Source of the DNA: Microbacterium yannicii
GTDB taxonomy: Bacteria > Actinomycetota > Actinomycetes > Actinomycetales > Microbacteriaceae
NCBI RefSeq assembly: GCF_024055635.1
Contig: NZ_JAMXMB010000036.1
Span: 186,001 to 250,000, forward strand
DNA: 64,000 bases
Direction: 5' to 3'
Below, piece after piece: positions 50,308 to 58,913 of the stretch. The notes under the pieces are model-generated. The model had not been told where the DNA came from and did no database searches. It saw only the letters and a list, made by a program, of their open reading frames with translations. Within the stretch, counting starts at the first letter, position 1; the number at the start of each line of letters is the position of its first letter. The position numbers and the translations under genes are program-made.

Positions 50308-51951
50308 TCAGTCGAAGACCGACACCGTCCGCCAGTGCCAGCCGCTGGCACCGTCCGGGGCCGGCGGCGCCGTGTCCTCGGTCTGCACCTCTCCGGTGGT
50401 GCTGGTCGCCCGGCACTGGATGACGTGGTCGCCGGGCGTCGCCGTCCACGGCACGCTCCACTGCACCCACGTGTCGTCCGAGATCGCCGCCGCCAGGGCC
50501 GCCGGCATCCACTCGCCCTCGTCGATGCGCACCTCGACGCCCTCGACGCCGACATGCTGCTGCCAGGCGACGCCGGCGATCACGACCTCGCCGGCCTTCA
50601 GCCCCTGTCCCTTGCGGGGGACGTCGATGCGCGACTGCAGCTTGATCGGGCCGCGCTCGGACCAGCCGCGCGTCGTCCAGTACGCGGTGGCGCGGTCGAA
50701 CCGCGTCACCTCGAGATCGACGACCCACTTCGTCGCCGACACATAGCCGTAGAGCCCTGGCACCACCATGCGCACCGGGAAGCCGTGCTCGAGCGGCAGG
50801 GGCTCGCCGTTCATGCCGACGGCGAGGATCGCGTTGCGGTCATCGGTGAGGGCCTCGAGGGGCGTGGATGCCGTGAACCCGTCGATCGACCGTGACAGCA
50901 CCATGTCGGCGTCCGCGGTGGGGCGGGCGCGTGCCAGCAGCTCGCGGAGCGGGTAGCCCAGCCAGCGCGCGTTGCCGATCAGGTTGCCGCCGACCTCGTT
51001 GGAGACGCACGTGAGCGTGGTCCACGACTCCTCGAGCGGCAGCGCCAGCAGCTCGTCCCACGTCAGCTCGAACTCGTTCGCCACCATGCCGTGCACGCGC
51101 AGCCGCCAGTCGGCGGTGTCCACCTCGGGCACGATGAGGGCGGTGTCGATGCGGTAGAACTGGGCGTTCGGGGTGACGACGTCGGTCAGCCCGGCGATGT
51201 CGAGCTCCGCGCCGGCAGGGACAGCGGATGCCGCGGCCGCCGGCTGCGGAAGCTTCACCGCCCGCCGCACGGCGGCGACCGTCGCCGACGTCGCACCGCG
51301 CACGCCGACGACCGCCGCGAGGATGCCGGCTGCCGCGGCGGCACCCGCCCACGCGAAGAACGCGCGGCGGCTCGGTGGCTGTGTGGCGCGGAGGTCGGAG
51401 GTCGGACCGGCGACGGGCGTTGCGGGTTCGGCCGATGCACGCTCTGCCGGTGCCGGTGCCGGTGCCGGTGCCGGTGCGGTGCGTGCGGTATCGGCCCGTG
51501 CCGGCTGGAGCAGCCGGACCAGCAGCCACAGGGAGACGGCGCCCACGGCGCCGGCGACGAGCGAGGGGAGCCACGCGAGGGCGCCGGCGCCGGGTCGTGT
51601 CGCCGCGACGATCGCGCCGGTGATGCCGAAGAGGGCGATCACGACGACCCCCCACGGCGGCCGGCGGGCCTGAAGCCAGCCGGCAAGGGCGGCGAGCACC
51701 AGCATCGCGAGGGCGATGCCGACGACGAGAGCGATCTTGTCGGCCGTGCCGAACAGGGCGATGGCGGAGTCTTTCGCCCACGGCGGCGCCACGTCGATGA
51801 GGGCGGCGCCGATCGCCGCCACCGGGCTGGACGAAGGGCTGACGACCATCGCCGCCAATTCGCCGAGCCCGGCCGCGAGCAAGACGGCGGCCACTCCCGC
51901 GATCCAGGTCAGCAGCGCGGGCGCGCGTCCGTCCGATCGGTTCGCAGCCAT
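50308..51951 (-). CDS. membrane-anchored molybdopterin oxidoreductase, sulfite oxidase family
   Basis: A 547-residue protein. Residues 1-155 contain four to five transmembrane helices; an Ala/Pro linker with a (AP)n run follows; a further hydrophobic segment with RRAFFAWAGAAAAAGI lies near residue 195. The C-terminal part (about 245-547) is a SUOX/MsrP-like molybdopterin domain with the molybdenum-coordinating Cys315 in LTCVSNEVGGNLIGN and a Mo-co dimerisation Ig-like end (VAWQQHVGVEGVEVRIDEG). Substrate and electron partner unknown. ATG 51951 has TACGCT 6 nt upstream. Confidence 0.88.
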   Translation of the reverse strand: MAANRSDGRAPALLTWIAGVAAVLLAAGLGELAAMVVSPSSSPVAAIGAALIDVAPPWAKDSAIALFGTADKIALVVGIALAMLVLAALAGWLQARRPPWGVVVIALFGITGAIVAATRPGAGALAWLPSLVAGAVGAVSLWLLVRLLQPARADTARTAPAPAPAPAPAERASAEPATPVAGPTSDLRATQPPSRRAFFAWAGAAAAAGILAAVVGVRGATSATVAAVRRAVKLPQPAAAASAVPAGAELDIAGLTDVVTPNAQFYRIDTALIVPEVDTADWRLRVHGMVANEFELTWDELLALPLEESWTTLTCVSNEVGGNLIGNARWLGYPLRELLARARPTADADMVLSRSIDGFTASTPLEALTDDRNAILAVGMNGEPLPLEHGFPVRMVVPGLYGYVSATKWVVDLEVTRFDRATAYWTTRGWSERGPIKLQSRIDVPRKGQGLKAGEVVIAGVAWQQHVGVEGVEVRIDEGEWMPAALAAAISDDTWVQWSVPWTATPGDHVIQCRATSTTGEVQTEDTAPPAPDGASGWHWRTVSVFD

Positions 51952-51957
51952 GGTGCC

Positions 51958-51963
51958 AGCGTA
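51958..51963 (-). promoter_or_regulatory. -10 hexamer TACGCT, leaderless start at 51951
   Basis: TACGCT (minus strand), 6-nt gap (GGCACC) to the ATG of the molybdoprotein gene. Confidence 0.5.
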
Positions 51964-52148
51964 TGGTTCGCGGGCGTCCGCGGGGCGGTGTCGGGGGTTA
52001 CGGGGTTCTTACGGCGGCCTGCGTACGGCGTGGCGCGGCCGTGCATCGAGTTGCGCAGGCCGGGACGGCGGTGTGGGGGGCACCGCCGCTGCTCGCGCTC
52101 GCGGGGCCGCCGGCATCCGTCGAAACACCGTGGCAACACGCCCCGCAT

Positions 52149-52154
52149 TAGGCT
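52149..52154 (+). promoter_or_regulatory. -10 hexamer TAGGCT, leaderless start at 52161
   Basis: TAGGCT with a 6-nt gap (GTCCGG) to ATG 52161; it would drive the ATP-grasp/alpha-E/transglutaminase operon. Confidence 0.5.
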
Positions 52155-52160
52155 GTCCGG

Positions 52161-53936
52161 ATGGGTGATCTGTTCGACGGCTACGGCTCCACGCTCGCGC
52201 CGCGCAAGACGCCCTCGGGGGTCGCCGCGTTCGACGAGATGTTCGGGAACCCGGCTCACCCGGGTGCGCCGGCCGAGTCCCGCGAGGCCTATCGAGAGCT
52301 GTACCAGGCGCTCGCGCAGATGACTCAGGAAGAACTGCGCGGACGCACCGATTCCCTCGCGAGCTCGTATCTCGCGCAGGGTGTGACGTTCGACTTCGCG
52401 GGCGAGGAGCGTCCCTTCCCGCTGGATGCCGTGCCCCGCGTGATCACGTTCGACGAGTGGTCGCGCATCGAGGCCGGTGTCAAGCAGCGGGTGCGCGCGC
52501 TCGAGGCGTTCCTCGACGACGCGTACGGGCACCAGTACTGCGTGCGTGACGAGGTCCTGCCCGCCGGGCTGATCGCGAGCTCGCAGTACTTCTACCGCCA
52601 GGCCGCCGGCATCCACTCCGCCAACGGCGTGCGCATACAGGTGTCGGGCATCGACCTGATCCGCGACGAGCACGGCGAGATGCGCGTGCTCGAGGACAAC
52701 GTCCGCGTGCCGTCGGGCGTCAGCTACGTCATCTCGAACCGCCGGGTCATGGCGCAGACCCTGCCCGAGCTCTTCGTCTCGATGCGGGTGCGTCCGGTCG
52801 GCGACTACCCCAACAAGCTGCTCGCGGCGCTCCGCGCCTCGGCCCCGGCCGGCATCGAAGAGCCGAACGTCGTCGTTCTCACGCCGGGCGTCTACAACTC
52901 CGCCTATTTCGAGCACACGCTGCTCGCGCGCCTCATGGGCGTGGAGCTCGTCGAGGGTCGCGACCTGCTGTGCATCGGCGGCAAGGTGTTCATGCGCACC
53001 ACCCGCGGACCCAAGCGCGTCGACGTGATCTATCGACGTGTCGACGACGAGTTCCTCGACCCGCTGCAGTTCCGCGCAGACTCGATGCTCGGTGCGCCCG
53101 GACTCATGCTCGCCGCGCGCCTGGGCAACGTGACGATCGCCAACGCCGTGGGCAACGGGGTCGCCGACGACAAGCTGCTCTATACCTACGTGCCCGACCT
53201 CATCCGCTACTACCTGGCGGAGGAGCCGATCCTCAAGAACGTCGACACGTGGCGGCTCGAAGACCCGGGGGCCCTCGAAGAGGTGCTCGACCGGCTGGAC
53301 GAGCTCGTCGTGAAGCCGGTCGACGGCTCGGGCGGCAAGGGTCTCGTCGTCGGACCGGACGCCTCGCCCTCCGAGCTCGAGAAGCTGCGCCAGCGCGTGC
53401 TCGCCGACCCGCGCGGCTGGATCGCGCAGCCCGTGGTCATGCTGTCCACCATCCCCACGCTCGTCGAGGACGGTATGCGTCCGCGCCACGCCGACCTGCG
53501 GCCGTTCGCGGTCAACGACGGCGAGGACGTCTGGGTGCTGCCGGGCGGCCTCACCCGCGTCGCCCTGCCGGAGGGCCAGCTCGTGGTCAACTCCAGCCAG
53601 GGCGGTGGCTCGAAGGACACCTGGATCGTGGGCGGCTCCGCGCCCTCCGGAGGCGAGTACGGCCCCGGCAAGGTGCCCGAGCTCGTCGCCGATCAGGCAG
53701 CGGTCACCGCCGCGATCCCGATCATCTACGACGCACAGAGCGAGCCGGCCCACTCCCCGCGGGATCCGGTGCGGGGCAACCGCGAGCAGCAGGAGCAGCA
53801 GCAGCAGGCCGCGGCCGAGGCATCCGTCTTCCCGCACCGCGTCCCGATGTCGGCGGAGAACGTCCCGGCCTCCGCCGCAAGAACGCGCGGGAACGACCGA
53901 AATCGGGACATGTCGGGTGGTGAGCGGGCATGCTGA
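52161..53936 (+). CDS. circularly permuted ATP-grasp protein (DUF404/DUF407 type)
   Basis: A 591-residue protein of the circularly permuted ATP-grasp type 2 class. Typical parts are RVITFDEWSRIEAGVKQRVRALEAFLDDAYG, GVRIQVSGIDLIRDEHGEMRVLEDNVRVPSGVSYV split over strands, YNSAYFEHTLLARLMGVELVEGRDL, NAVGNGVADDKLLYTYVPDLIRYYL and VVKPVDGSGGKGLVVGP, the last a nucleotide-binding loop. It is thought to ligate an amide bond on an unknown substrate together with its alpha-E and transglutaminase neighbours. The C-terminal 70 residues are a Gln-rich tail. It overlaps the next gene by 7 bp. Confidence 0.9.
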   Translation: MGDLFDGYGSTLAPRKTPSGVAAFDEMFGNPAHPGAPAESREAYRELYQALAQMTQEELRGRTDSLASSYLAQGVTFDFAGEERPFPLDAVPRVITFDEWSRIEAGVKQRVRALEAFLDDAYGHQYCVRDEVLPAGLIASSQYFYRQAAGIHSANGVRIQVSGIDLIRDEHGEMRVLEDNVRVPSGVSYVISNRRVMAQTLPELFVSMRVRPVGDYPNKLLAALRASAPAGIEEPNVVVLTPGVYNSAYFEHTLLARLMGVELVEGRDLLCIGGKVFMRTTRGPKRVDVIYRRVDDEFLDPLQFRADSMLGAPGLMLAARLGNVTIANAVGNGVADDKLLYTYVPDLIRYYLAEEPILKNVDTWRLEDPGALEEVLDRLDELVVKPVDGSGGKGLVVGPDASPSELEKLRQRVLADPRGWIAQPVVMLSTIPTLVEDGMRPRHADLRPFAVNDGEDVWVLPGGLTRVALPEGQLVVNSSQGGGSKDTWIVGGSAPSGGEYGPGKVPELVADQAAVTAAIPIIYDAQSEPAHSPRDPVRGNREQQEQQQQAAAEASVFPHRVPMSAENVPASAARTRGNDRNRDMSGGERAC

Positions 53937-54862
53937 GTCGCATCGCGGAGAGCCTGTTCTGGATCGGGCGCTACATCGAGCGGTCCGACGGCACCGCGCG
54001 GATCCTCGACGTGCACCTCCAGCTGCTGCTCGAGGACCCGTGGGTCGACGAGGACATCGCGTGCCGTTCGCTCCTCAGCGTCATGGGCTCTGTTCCTCCC
54101 GACGGCATCGACCTGGTACGCCGTGAGGACGTGTTGGCGCGCCTCGCCGTCGACCGCATGAACCCGTCGAGCATCGCCTACGCGCTGACCGCCGCCCGCG
54201 AGAACGCGCGCCGGGCGCGCGAGATCGTCTCGACGGAGCTGTGGGAGACGTTGAACACCACGAGCGCCCGGATGCCGCGACGCCTGCAGAACGACCGCGT
54301 CCACGAGTTCTTCCAGTGGGTGCGCGAGCGCGCGGCGCTGGCCATCGGCATCGTCGACTCCTCGACGAGCCGGGACGAGGCGTGGCAGTTCTTCACGCTC
54401 GGACGCAGCATCGAGCGCACCGACATGACGGCCCGGCTGCTGGCGACGCGATCGCTCACCGAAGCCTCGGGCCCGTCGTGGACGACCATCCTGCGCTCGT
54501 GCGGCGCCTACGAGGCCTACCTGCGCACGTATCGCGGCATGCCGAGCGCTCGCAACGCGGCCGAGTTCCTGCTGCTCGACCGGCTCTTCCCGCGCTCGAT
54601 CATCTACTCGATCCAGCGGGCCGAGGAGTGCATGAGCGCCATCGACCCGCGTGCGGACCGCGTCGGCCACTCGAACACCGTGCTGCGCGCGCTCGGGCAG
54701 ATCCGCAACGACCTCGAGTACCGGCCGATCTCCGAGATCCTGGGCGAGCTGCCCATCCACATGGATCGGGTGCAGACCGTCACGCGCGAGGCATCCGAGG
54801 CGATCCGCGGCCGCTTCTTCCCGACGCAGGCCGAGCCCAGCTGGATCGGAGAGATCTCATGA
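53930..54862 (+). CDS. alpha-E domain-containing protein
   Basis: A 310-residue all-helical protein of the alpha-E family, beginning MLSRIAESLFWIGRYIERSDGTARILDVHLQLLLED, with later motifs NAREVV-like ENARRAREIVSTELWETLN, DEAWQFFTLGRSIERTDMTARLL and GRFFPTQ. Its exact role is unknown; it always travels with ATP-grasp and transglutaminase genes and may supply a binding scaffold. The start overlaps the ATP-grasp stop. Confidence 0.92.
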   Translation: MLSRIAESLFWIGRYIERSDGTARILDVHLQLLLEDPWVDEDIACRSLLSVMGSVPPDGIDLVRREDVLARLAVDRMNPSSIAYALTAARENARRAREIVSTELWETLNTTSARMPRRLQNDRVHEFFQWVRERAALAIGIVDSSTSRDEAWQFFTLGRSIERTDMTARLLATRSLTEASGPSWTTILRSCGAYEAYLRTYRGMPSARNAAEFLLLDRLFPRSIIYSIQRAEECMSAIDPRADRVGHSNTVLRALGQIRNDLEYRPISEILGELPIHMDRVQTVTREASEAIRGRFFPTQAEPSWIGEIS

Positions 54863-54926
54863 TGGTTCGACGAGCTCACCAACCGGGCGCGTCTCGACGT
54901 CCCGCTCATCCCTCGGGGTGGCGGTC

Positions 54927-55772
54927 ATGAAGAGACTCCGCATCGAGCACCAGACCGGGTTCAGCTATCTGGGAGACGTGACGGCCTCCTACAACGAGGC
55001 CCGCATGCTGCCCGGCTCCACCGACAGCCAATTCGTGCTCAACTCGTCGCTCGACATCGAGCCGTCGACATCCGTCAACCAGTACGTCGACTACTTCGGA
55101 ACGAGGGTGGCCGCGTTCGACGTCCTCTCGCCCCACTCGTCCCTGACCATCACCGCGCGCTCGCTGGTGGAGGTGCGCCCGCGCCCGCTCGAGCACATCG
55201 ACCTCACGTGGGACGACCTCGCCCGGGAGTCCGCGCGATCGATCGAGACCGTCGAGCAACTCTCGCAGACCGGTCGCACCCGCCCGCACGCCGAGGTCGC
55301 CGAGCTCGCCCGCAGCATCGCGGCGCAGCACGATCACCCCGGCCGCGCCGCGCACGCGATCTCGGTCGCGATCGGCGACGCCGTGGAGTACATGCACGGC
55401 ATCACCGGAGTGCACTCGACGGCCAGCGAGGCGTGGGAGGCGCGCAAGGGCGTCTGCCAGGACATGGCGCACATCGCCCTCGGCGCCCTGCGCGAGGTCG
55501 GGATCCCGGCGCGTTACGTGTCGGGCTACCTGCACCCTCGCCCCTCCGCCGACGTGGGCGTCGCCGTGACGGGCGAGTCCCACGCGTGGATCGAGTGGTT
55601 CGCGGGGGAGTGGCAGGGCTTCGACCCCACGAACAACATCGAGATCGGCGACCGGCACGTGCTCGTGGGCCGCGGGCGCGACTACGGCGACGTGCCGCCG
55701 CTGCGCGGCGTGTACGCCGGCCCGTTCAAGAGCAACCTGCACGTCAAGGTGACGATCACGCGCGAGGCGTAG
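54927..55772 (+). CDS. transglutaminase-like cysteine peptidase
   Basis: A 281-residue protein with an N-terminal bacterial transglutaminase-like beta domain (KRLRIEHQTGFSYLGDVTASYNEARMLP) and a papain-like core. The triad is visible: Cys177 in ARKGVCQDMAHIALG, His219 in GESHAWIEWF and Asp233 in GFDPTNNIEIGD. It probably hydrolyses or transfers an amide, as third member of the conserved trio. ATG 54927, 64 bp after the alpha-E gene. Confidence 0.92.
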   Translation: MKRLRIEHQTGFSYLGDVTASYNEARMLPGSTDSQFVLNSSLDIEPSTSVNQYVDYFGTRVAAFDVLSPHSSLTITARSLVEVRPRPLEHIDLTWDDLARESARSIETVEQLSQTGRTRPHAEVAELARSIAAQHDHPGRAAHAISVAIGDAVEYMHGITGVHSTASEAWEARKGVCQDMAHIALGALREVGIPARYVSGYLHPRPSADVGVAVTGESHAWIEWFAGEWQGFDPTNNIEIGDRHVLVGRGRDYGDVPPLRGVYAGPFKSNLHVKVTITREA

Positions 55773-55801
55773 CCCGGCGCGGGCCTCGCCGGGCAGTGGG
55801 A

Positions 55802-57436
55802 TCAGGCGTTCTCCGGAGCCTCCGCGGCGCCCGTCTCGACCTTTGCGTCATCTTCGTCGCGCCCGGCCCCGCGACCTCGGCCACCGCCCAGCGACAGTGT
55901 CGCCAGCAGGCCGACCGCGAGGAAGCCGGCCGCCGCGAAGCTGGCGTACTTCGTGCCCTGGGAGAATGCGGCCTTCGCATCGTCGGCGAACTGCGCCGTC
56001 TGGGGTGACCGCTCGAGCCCCGCGATGGCGCCGCCCGCGCTGTCGACGACGGCCGAGACGACCTGATCGCGTTGTTCGGCGGGCACACCGCGGTCGTCGA
56101 GCGTCGCGGTCAGGACCGCAGAGGTCGTCGAGAAGAGGATCGTGCCAAGGATGGCGATGCTCAGGGCGGCACCGAGCTGGCGCGAGGTGGACTGCGTGCC
56201 CGATGCCTGCCCGCCTTCCGTGGTCGGGACATCGGCGAGGACCACTCCGGTGAGCTGCGCCGTCGCGAGGCCGACGCCGAACCCGTAGACGAACAGTGCG
56301 GGGATCAGCGGCACCCAGGACGCATCGGGCGAGATGACGAAGCCCACGGCGGCCACGCCGATGATCTCGGCGGCGATGCCCGTGCGGACGATCCACACCG
56401 GGGCGACGCGGCCGCTCAGCGCGCCCGCCAGCCCGCTCGCCGCGAACGATCCGATGGCGAGCGCGAGCAGGATGAGCCCGGTCTGCACCGCCTCGAAACC
56501 CAGCACGAACTGGAGCCACAGCGGCAGCGCGAGGATGAGTCCGAACTCGCCGAGCGCCACCACCATCGCGGCGATGTTGCCGTTGCGGAACGACGGGATG
56601 CGGAACAGCCCGAACGCGATGAGCGTGGGCTTGCCCGCCCGTCGTCGACGACCGCCCCACAGGATGAAGAGCACGACGCCGATGGCTGCGACGAGGAAGG
56701 CGACGGCGACGGGGGAGAGATCCCAGGGCCACGTCCAGCCGCCGAGCTCGAGGGGCTTGTCGGTGAGGAGCCAGCCGTAGGTGCGGCCTTCGATCAGTCC
56801 GAAGACCAGCGCCCCCACGGTGACGACCGACAGGATCGCACCCACCACGTCGATCGACACGGCGTCGCCGCGCGACTCGTCCACGGTGAGGAGCACGCCG
56901 ATGACGATCGCGATGCCGAGCGGAACGTTGATGAGGAAGGCCCAGTGCCATGAGAACTCGGTGGTGAGCCACCCGCCGAGGAGCGGTCCGACCGCCGCCA
57001 TGCCTCCGATCGTCGATCCCCACACCGCGAAGGCGATGGCGCGCTCGCGACCGCGGAAGGTCGCATTGAGGAGCGAGAGCGTCGTAGGCAGCATCATGGC
57101 GCCGCCCACGCCCTGTACGAGGCGCGCAGCGATGAGCATGTCGCCGGTCGTCGCGAGTGCAGCCCCGACCGACGCCAGCACGAAGATGACGACGCCGATC
57201 AGCAGCATCCGTCGTCGTCCGACCCGGTCAGCCAGGCTGCCGAACACGAGCAGCAGGGAGGCGAAGACGAGCGTGTACGCCTCCTGCACCCACTGCACCT
57301 GGCTGGACGTGATGCCGAGATCGTCGACGATCGCCGGGATCGCGACGTTGACGATCGTCGAGTCGACGATGATGAGCGCGACGGCGACGCTGATGAACAC
57401 CAGCCCCGTCCAGCGGCGGCGCGAACCCTGAGTCAT
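55802..57436 (-). CDS. MFS transporter, DHA2 family drug exporter
   Basis: A 544-residue proton-driven exporter with about 14 transmembrane helices. The motif-C-like region and signatures DSTIVNVAIPAI, VQWVQEAYTLVFASLLLVFGSLADRVGRRRML, AARLVQGVGGAMMLPTTLSLL and GPLLGGWLTTEFSWHWAFLINVPLG are typical of EmrB/QacA. A soluble segment with DDRGVPAEQRDQ lies near the end. The start ATG 57436 is overlapped upstream by a 7-bp dyad that covers the -10, so it is probably repressed by a TetR or MarR-type protein not seen here. Confidence 0.92.
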   Translation of the reverse strand: MTQGSRRRWTGLVFISVAVALIIVDSTIVNVAIPAIVDDLGITSSQVQWVQEAYTLVFASLLLVFGSLADRVGRRRMLLIGVVIFVLASVGAALATTGDMLIAARLVQGVGGAMMLPTTLSLLNATFRGRERAIAFAVWGSTIGGMAAVGPLLGGWLTTEFSWHWAFLINVPLGIAIVIGVLLTVDESRGDAVSIDVVGAILSVVTVGALVFGLIEGRTYGWLLTDKPLELGGWTWPWDLSPVAVAFLVAAIGVVLFILWGGRRRRAGKPTLIAFGLFRIPSFRNGNIAAMVVALGEFGLILALPLWLQFVLGFEAVQTGLILLALAIGSFAASGLAGALSGRVAPVWIVRTGIAAEIIGVAAVGFVISPDASWVPLIPALFVYGFGVGLATAQLTGVVLADVPTTEGGQASGTQSTSRQLGAALSIAILGTILFSTTSAVLTATLDDRGVPAEQRDQVVSAVVDSAGGAIAGLERSPQTAQFADDAKAAFSQGTKYASFAAAGFLAVGLLATLSLGGGRGRGAGRDEDDAKVETGAAEAPENA

Positions 57437-57437
57437 C

Positions 57438-57456
57438 TCGCTAGCTTATCTAGCGA
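57438..57456 (-). promoter_or_regulatory. operator dyad TCGCTAG-N5-CTAGCGA over the MFS promoter
   Basis: Exact 7-bp arms and a 5-nt centre, 1 nt from the start codon. TAAGCT, exactly 6 nt before ATG 57436, lies inside the dyad, so a bound repressor would cover both -10 and start. Confidence 0.8.
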
Positions 57457-57492
57457 AATGACTTTTCTCACCCTGCGGCGTCGGCCGCGTCG

Positions 57493-57645
57493 TCAGGCCG
57501 GCGGGTTGTCGGGATCGAGCGTTTCGAGCGTGTCCTCTTCGACGGGATTGTCGGCCTCGACCTGTTCCTCGGTGGTCTGGTCGCCGCCGACCGGGTTCTC
57601 GTCGCCGCTGGCCGGCCGCTCGTCGCTGCTCCGTTGTTCACTCAT
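57493..57645 (-). CDS. 50-residue acidic hypothetical protein
   Basis: A 50-residue frame (MSEQRSSDERPASGDENPVG...) rich in Glu, Asp, Pro and Asn, likely disordered, with a repeated ENPVG/DNPVE/DNPPA motif. It runs divergently from the LacI gene and upstream of the MFS gene, and uses third-position GC as expected of real genes. Similar short acidic proteins are common in Microbacterium. Function unknown. Confidence 0.5.
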   Translation of the reverse strand: MSEQRSSDERPASGDENPVGGDQTTEEQVEADNPVEEDTLETLDPDNPPA

Positions 57646-57855
57646 GTCGTCACGCTAGCCCCGGACGGATGCCGCGGCCCGGGCCTTGACGAAACCCCCG
57701 ACCCGTGACCCGATTGCCGACGACGTAGCGCGGCGGTGGGCAGCGGCATCCGGTCGCCCTCCTGGCATGCGCCGCCCCGTCGGCCCCGGGGTGTCACGAC
57801 GAGGCGCATGTCACGGGGTACGTTGGGCCTGCAGAGCCGCACGCGAAGGAGAAGA

Positions 57856-58866
57856 ATGACGGATGCTCCAGCCCGGCGCCAGGCGACGATCGAAGATGTC
57901 GCGCAGGCCGCCGGCGTCTCGCGCGCGGCAGTGTCGAAGGTGCTGCGCAACGCCTACGGCGTGAGCGATGGGATGCGCGAGCGCGTGACGGCGGCGATGA
58001 CGCAGCTGAACTACCGCCCTCGGATCGCCGCACGCGCGATGCGCGGACGCACCTACACGCTCGGCATCGAGCTCCCGGACCTGTCCAACCACTTCTTCGC
58101 CCGAATCGCGCGCGGCGCGACGGCCGCCCTCGACGGCACGTCCTACCAGTTGATCATCGCCCCCGCCGAGGCGGGATCGCGCGAGGGCATGCGTGCCCTG
58201 GATGCACTCGTCGACCGCCAGGTCGACGGTGTCATCGCGGTGTCGCCCCGCGTGGACGAGGCCAGGCTGGAGCGCATCTCCGCCTCGGTGCCCGTCGTCA
58301 TGTTCGGGAGGCACGACACCTCGGACCGCTACGACGTCGTCGCGGGTGACGACGCAGCTGGCGGCCGAGCGGTGATGACGCACCTGCTCGGTCTCGGACA
58401 TCGTCGCATCGCCCACCTGACGCTGCACGAGTCCGGCGCGCACGAGCCGTTCCCGCACGGCGTGCGACTGCGGGAGTACGAGGCCGCCATGGCGGCCGCG
58501 GGGGAGGACACGGTGGTCTGGCGCACCGACGAAGGTGAGACTGCCTCGTACGAGGTCGTACGTCGCATGCTCGCTGACGGCTCGCCCATGACGGCGGTCT
58601 TCGCTGCCCACGACGAACTCGCCTTCGGAGCGATGCGTGCCGCGGCGGAGGCGCGCGTACCGCTGGCGGTGATCGGCTACGACGACGTGCCGATGGCGTC
58701 GCATCCGGCGCTCGGCCTCACGACAGTGCACCAGCCCGGCGAGGCGATGGGCGCGCGGGCGGTGGAGATGCTCCTGGAGCGGATCGCGGGGCGGACGGAG
58801 GCGGCGCGTGAGATCTTCGACGTCGAGCTGAAGGTACGCACGTCCGCAGGTGCGCCGGCGGCCTGA
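57856..58866 (+). CDS. LacI family regulator, probable rhamnose regulator
   Basis: A 336-residue repressor: helix-turn-helix ATIEDVAQAAGVSRAAVSKVLR, then the hinge, and the effector domain with LGIELPDLSNHFFARIARG, FGRHDTSDRYDVVAGDDAAGGRAV and MTAVFAAHDELAFGAMRAA. AAGGAG is 5 nt before ATG 57856. It is convergent with the rhamnose genes, which makes it their likely controller; the operators would lie upstream of that operon, outside the window. Confidence 0.85.
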   Translation: MTDAPARRQATIEDVAQAAGVSRAAVSKVLRNAYGVSDGMRERVTAAMTQLNYRPRIAARAMRGRTYTLGIELPDLSNHFFARIARGATAALDGTSYQLIIAPAEAGSREGMRALDALVDRQVDGVIAVSPRVDEARLERISASVPVVMFGRHDTSDRYDVVAGDDAAGGRAVMTHLLGLGHRRIAHLTLHESGAHEPFPHGVRLREYEAAMAAAGEDTVVWRTDEGETASYEVVRRMLADGSPMTAVFAAHDELAFGAMRAAAEARVPLAVIGYDDVPMASHPALGLTTVHQPGEAMGARAVEMLLERIAGRTEAAREIFDVELKVRTSAGAPAA

Positions 58867-58913
58867 CGCCGACGCGTGGGGCGCGCAGCGCCGTCACGCG
58901 CGCCTGGGTGCCG

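Noticed and set aside
58880-58904. GGCGCGC/GCGCGCC stem between the LacI gene and the hydrolase gene
   Set aside because: Only 7 bp with an 11-nt loop and no T run in a very GC-rich stretch, so chance is likely; not listed as terminator.
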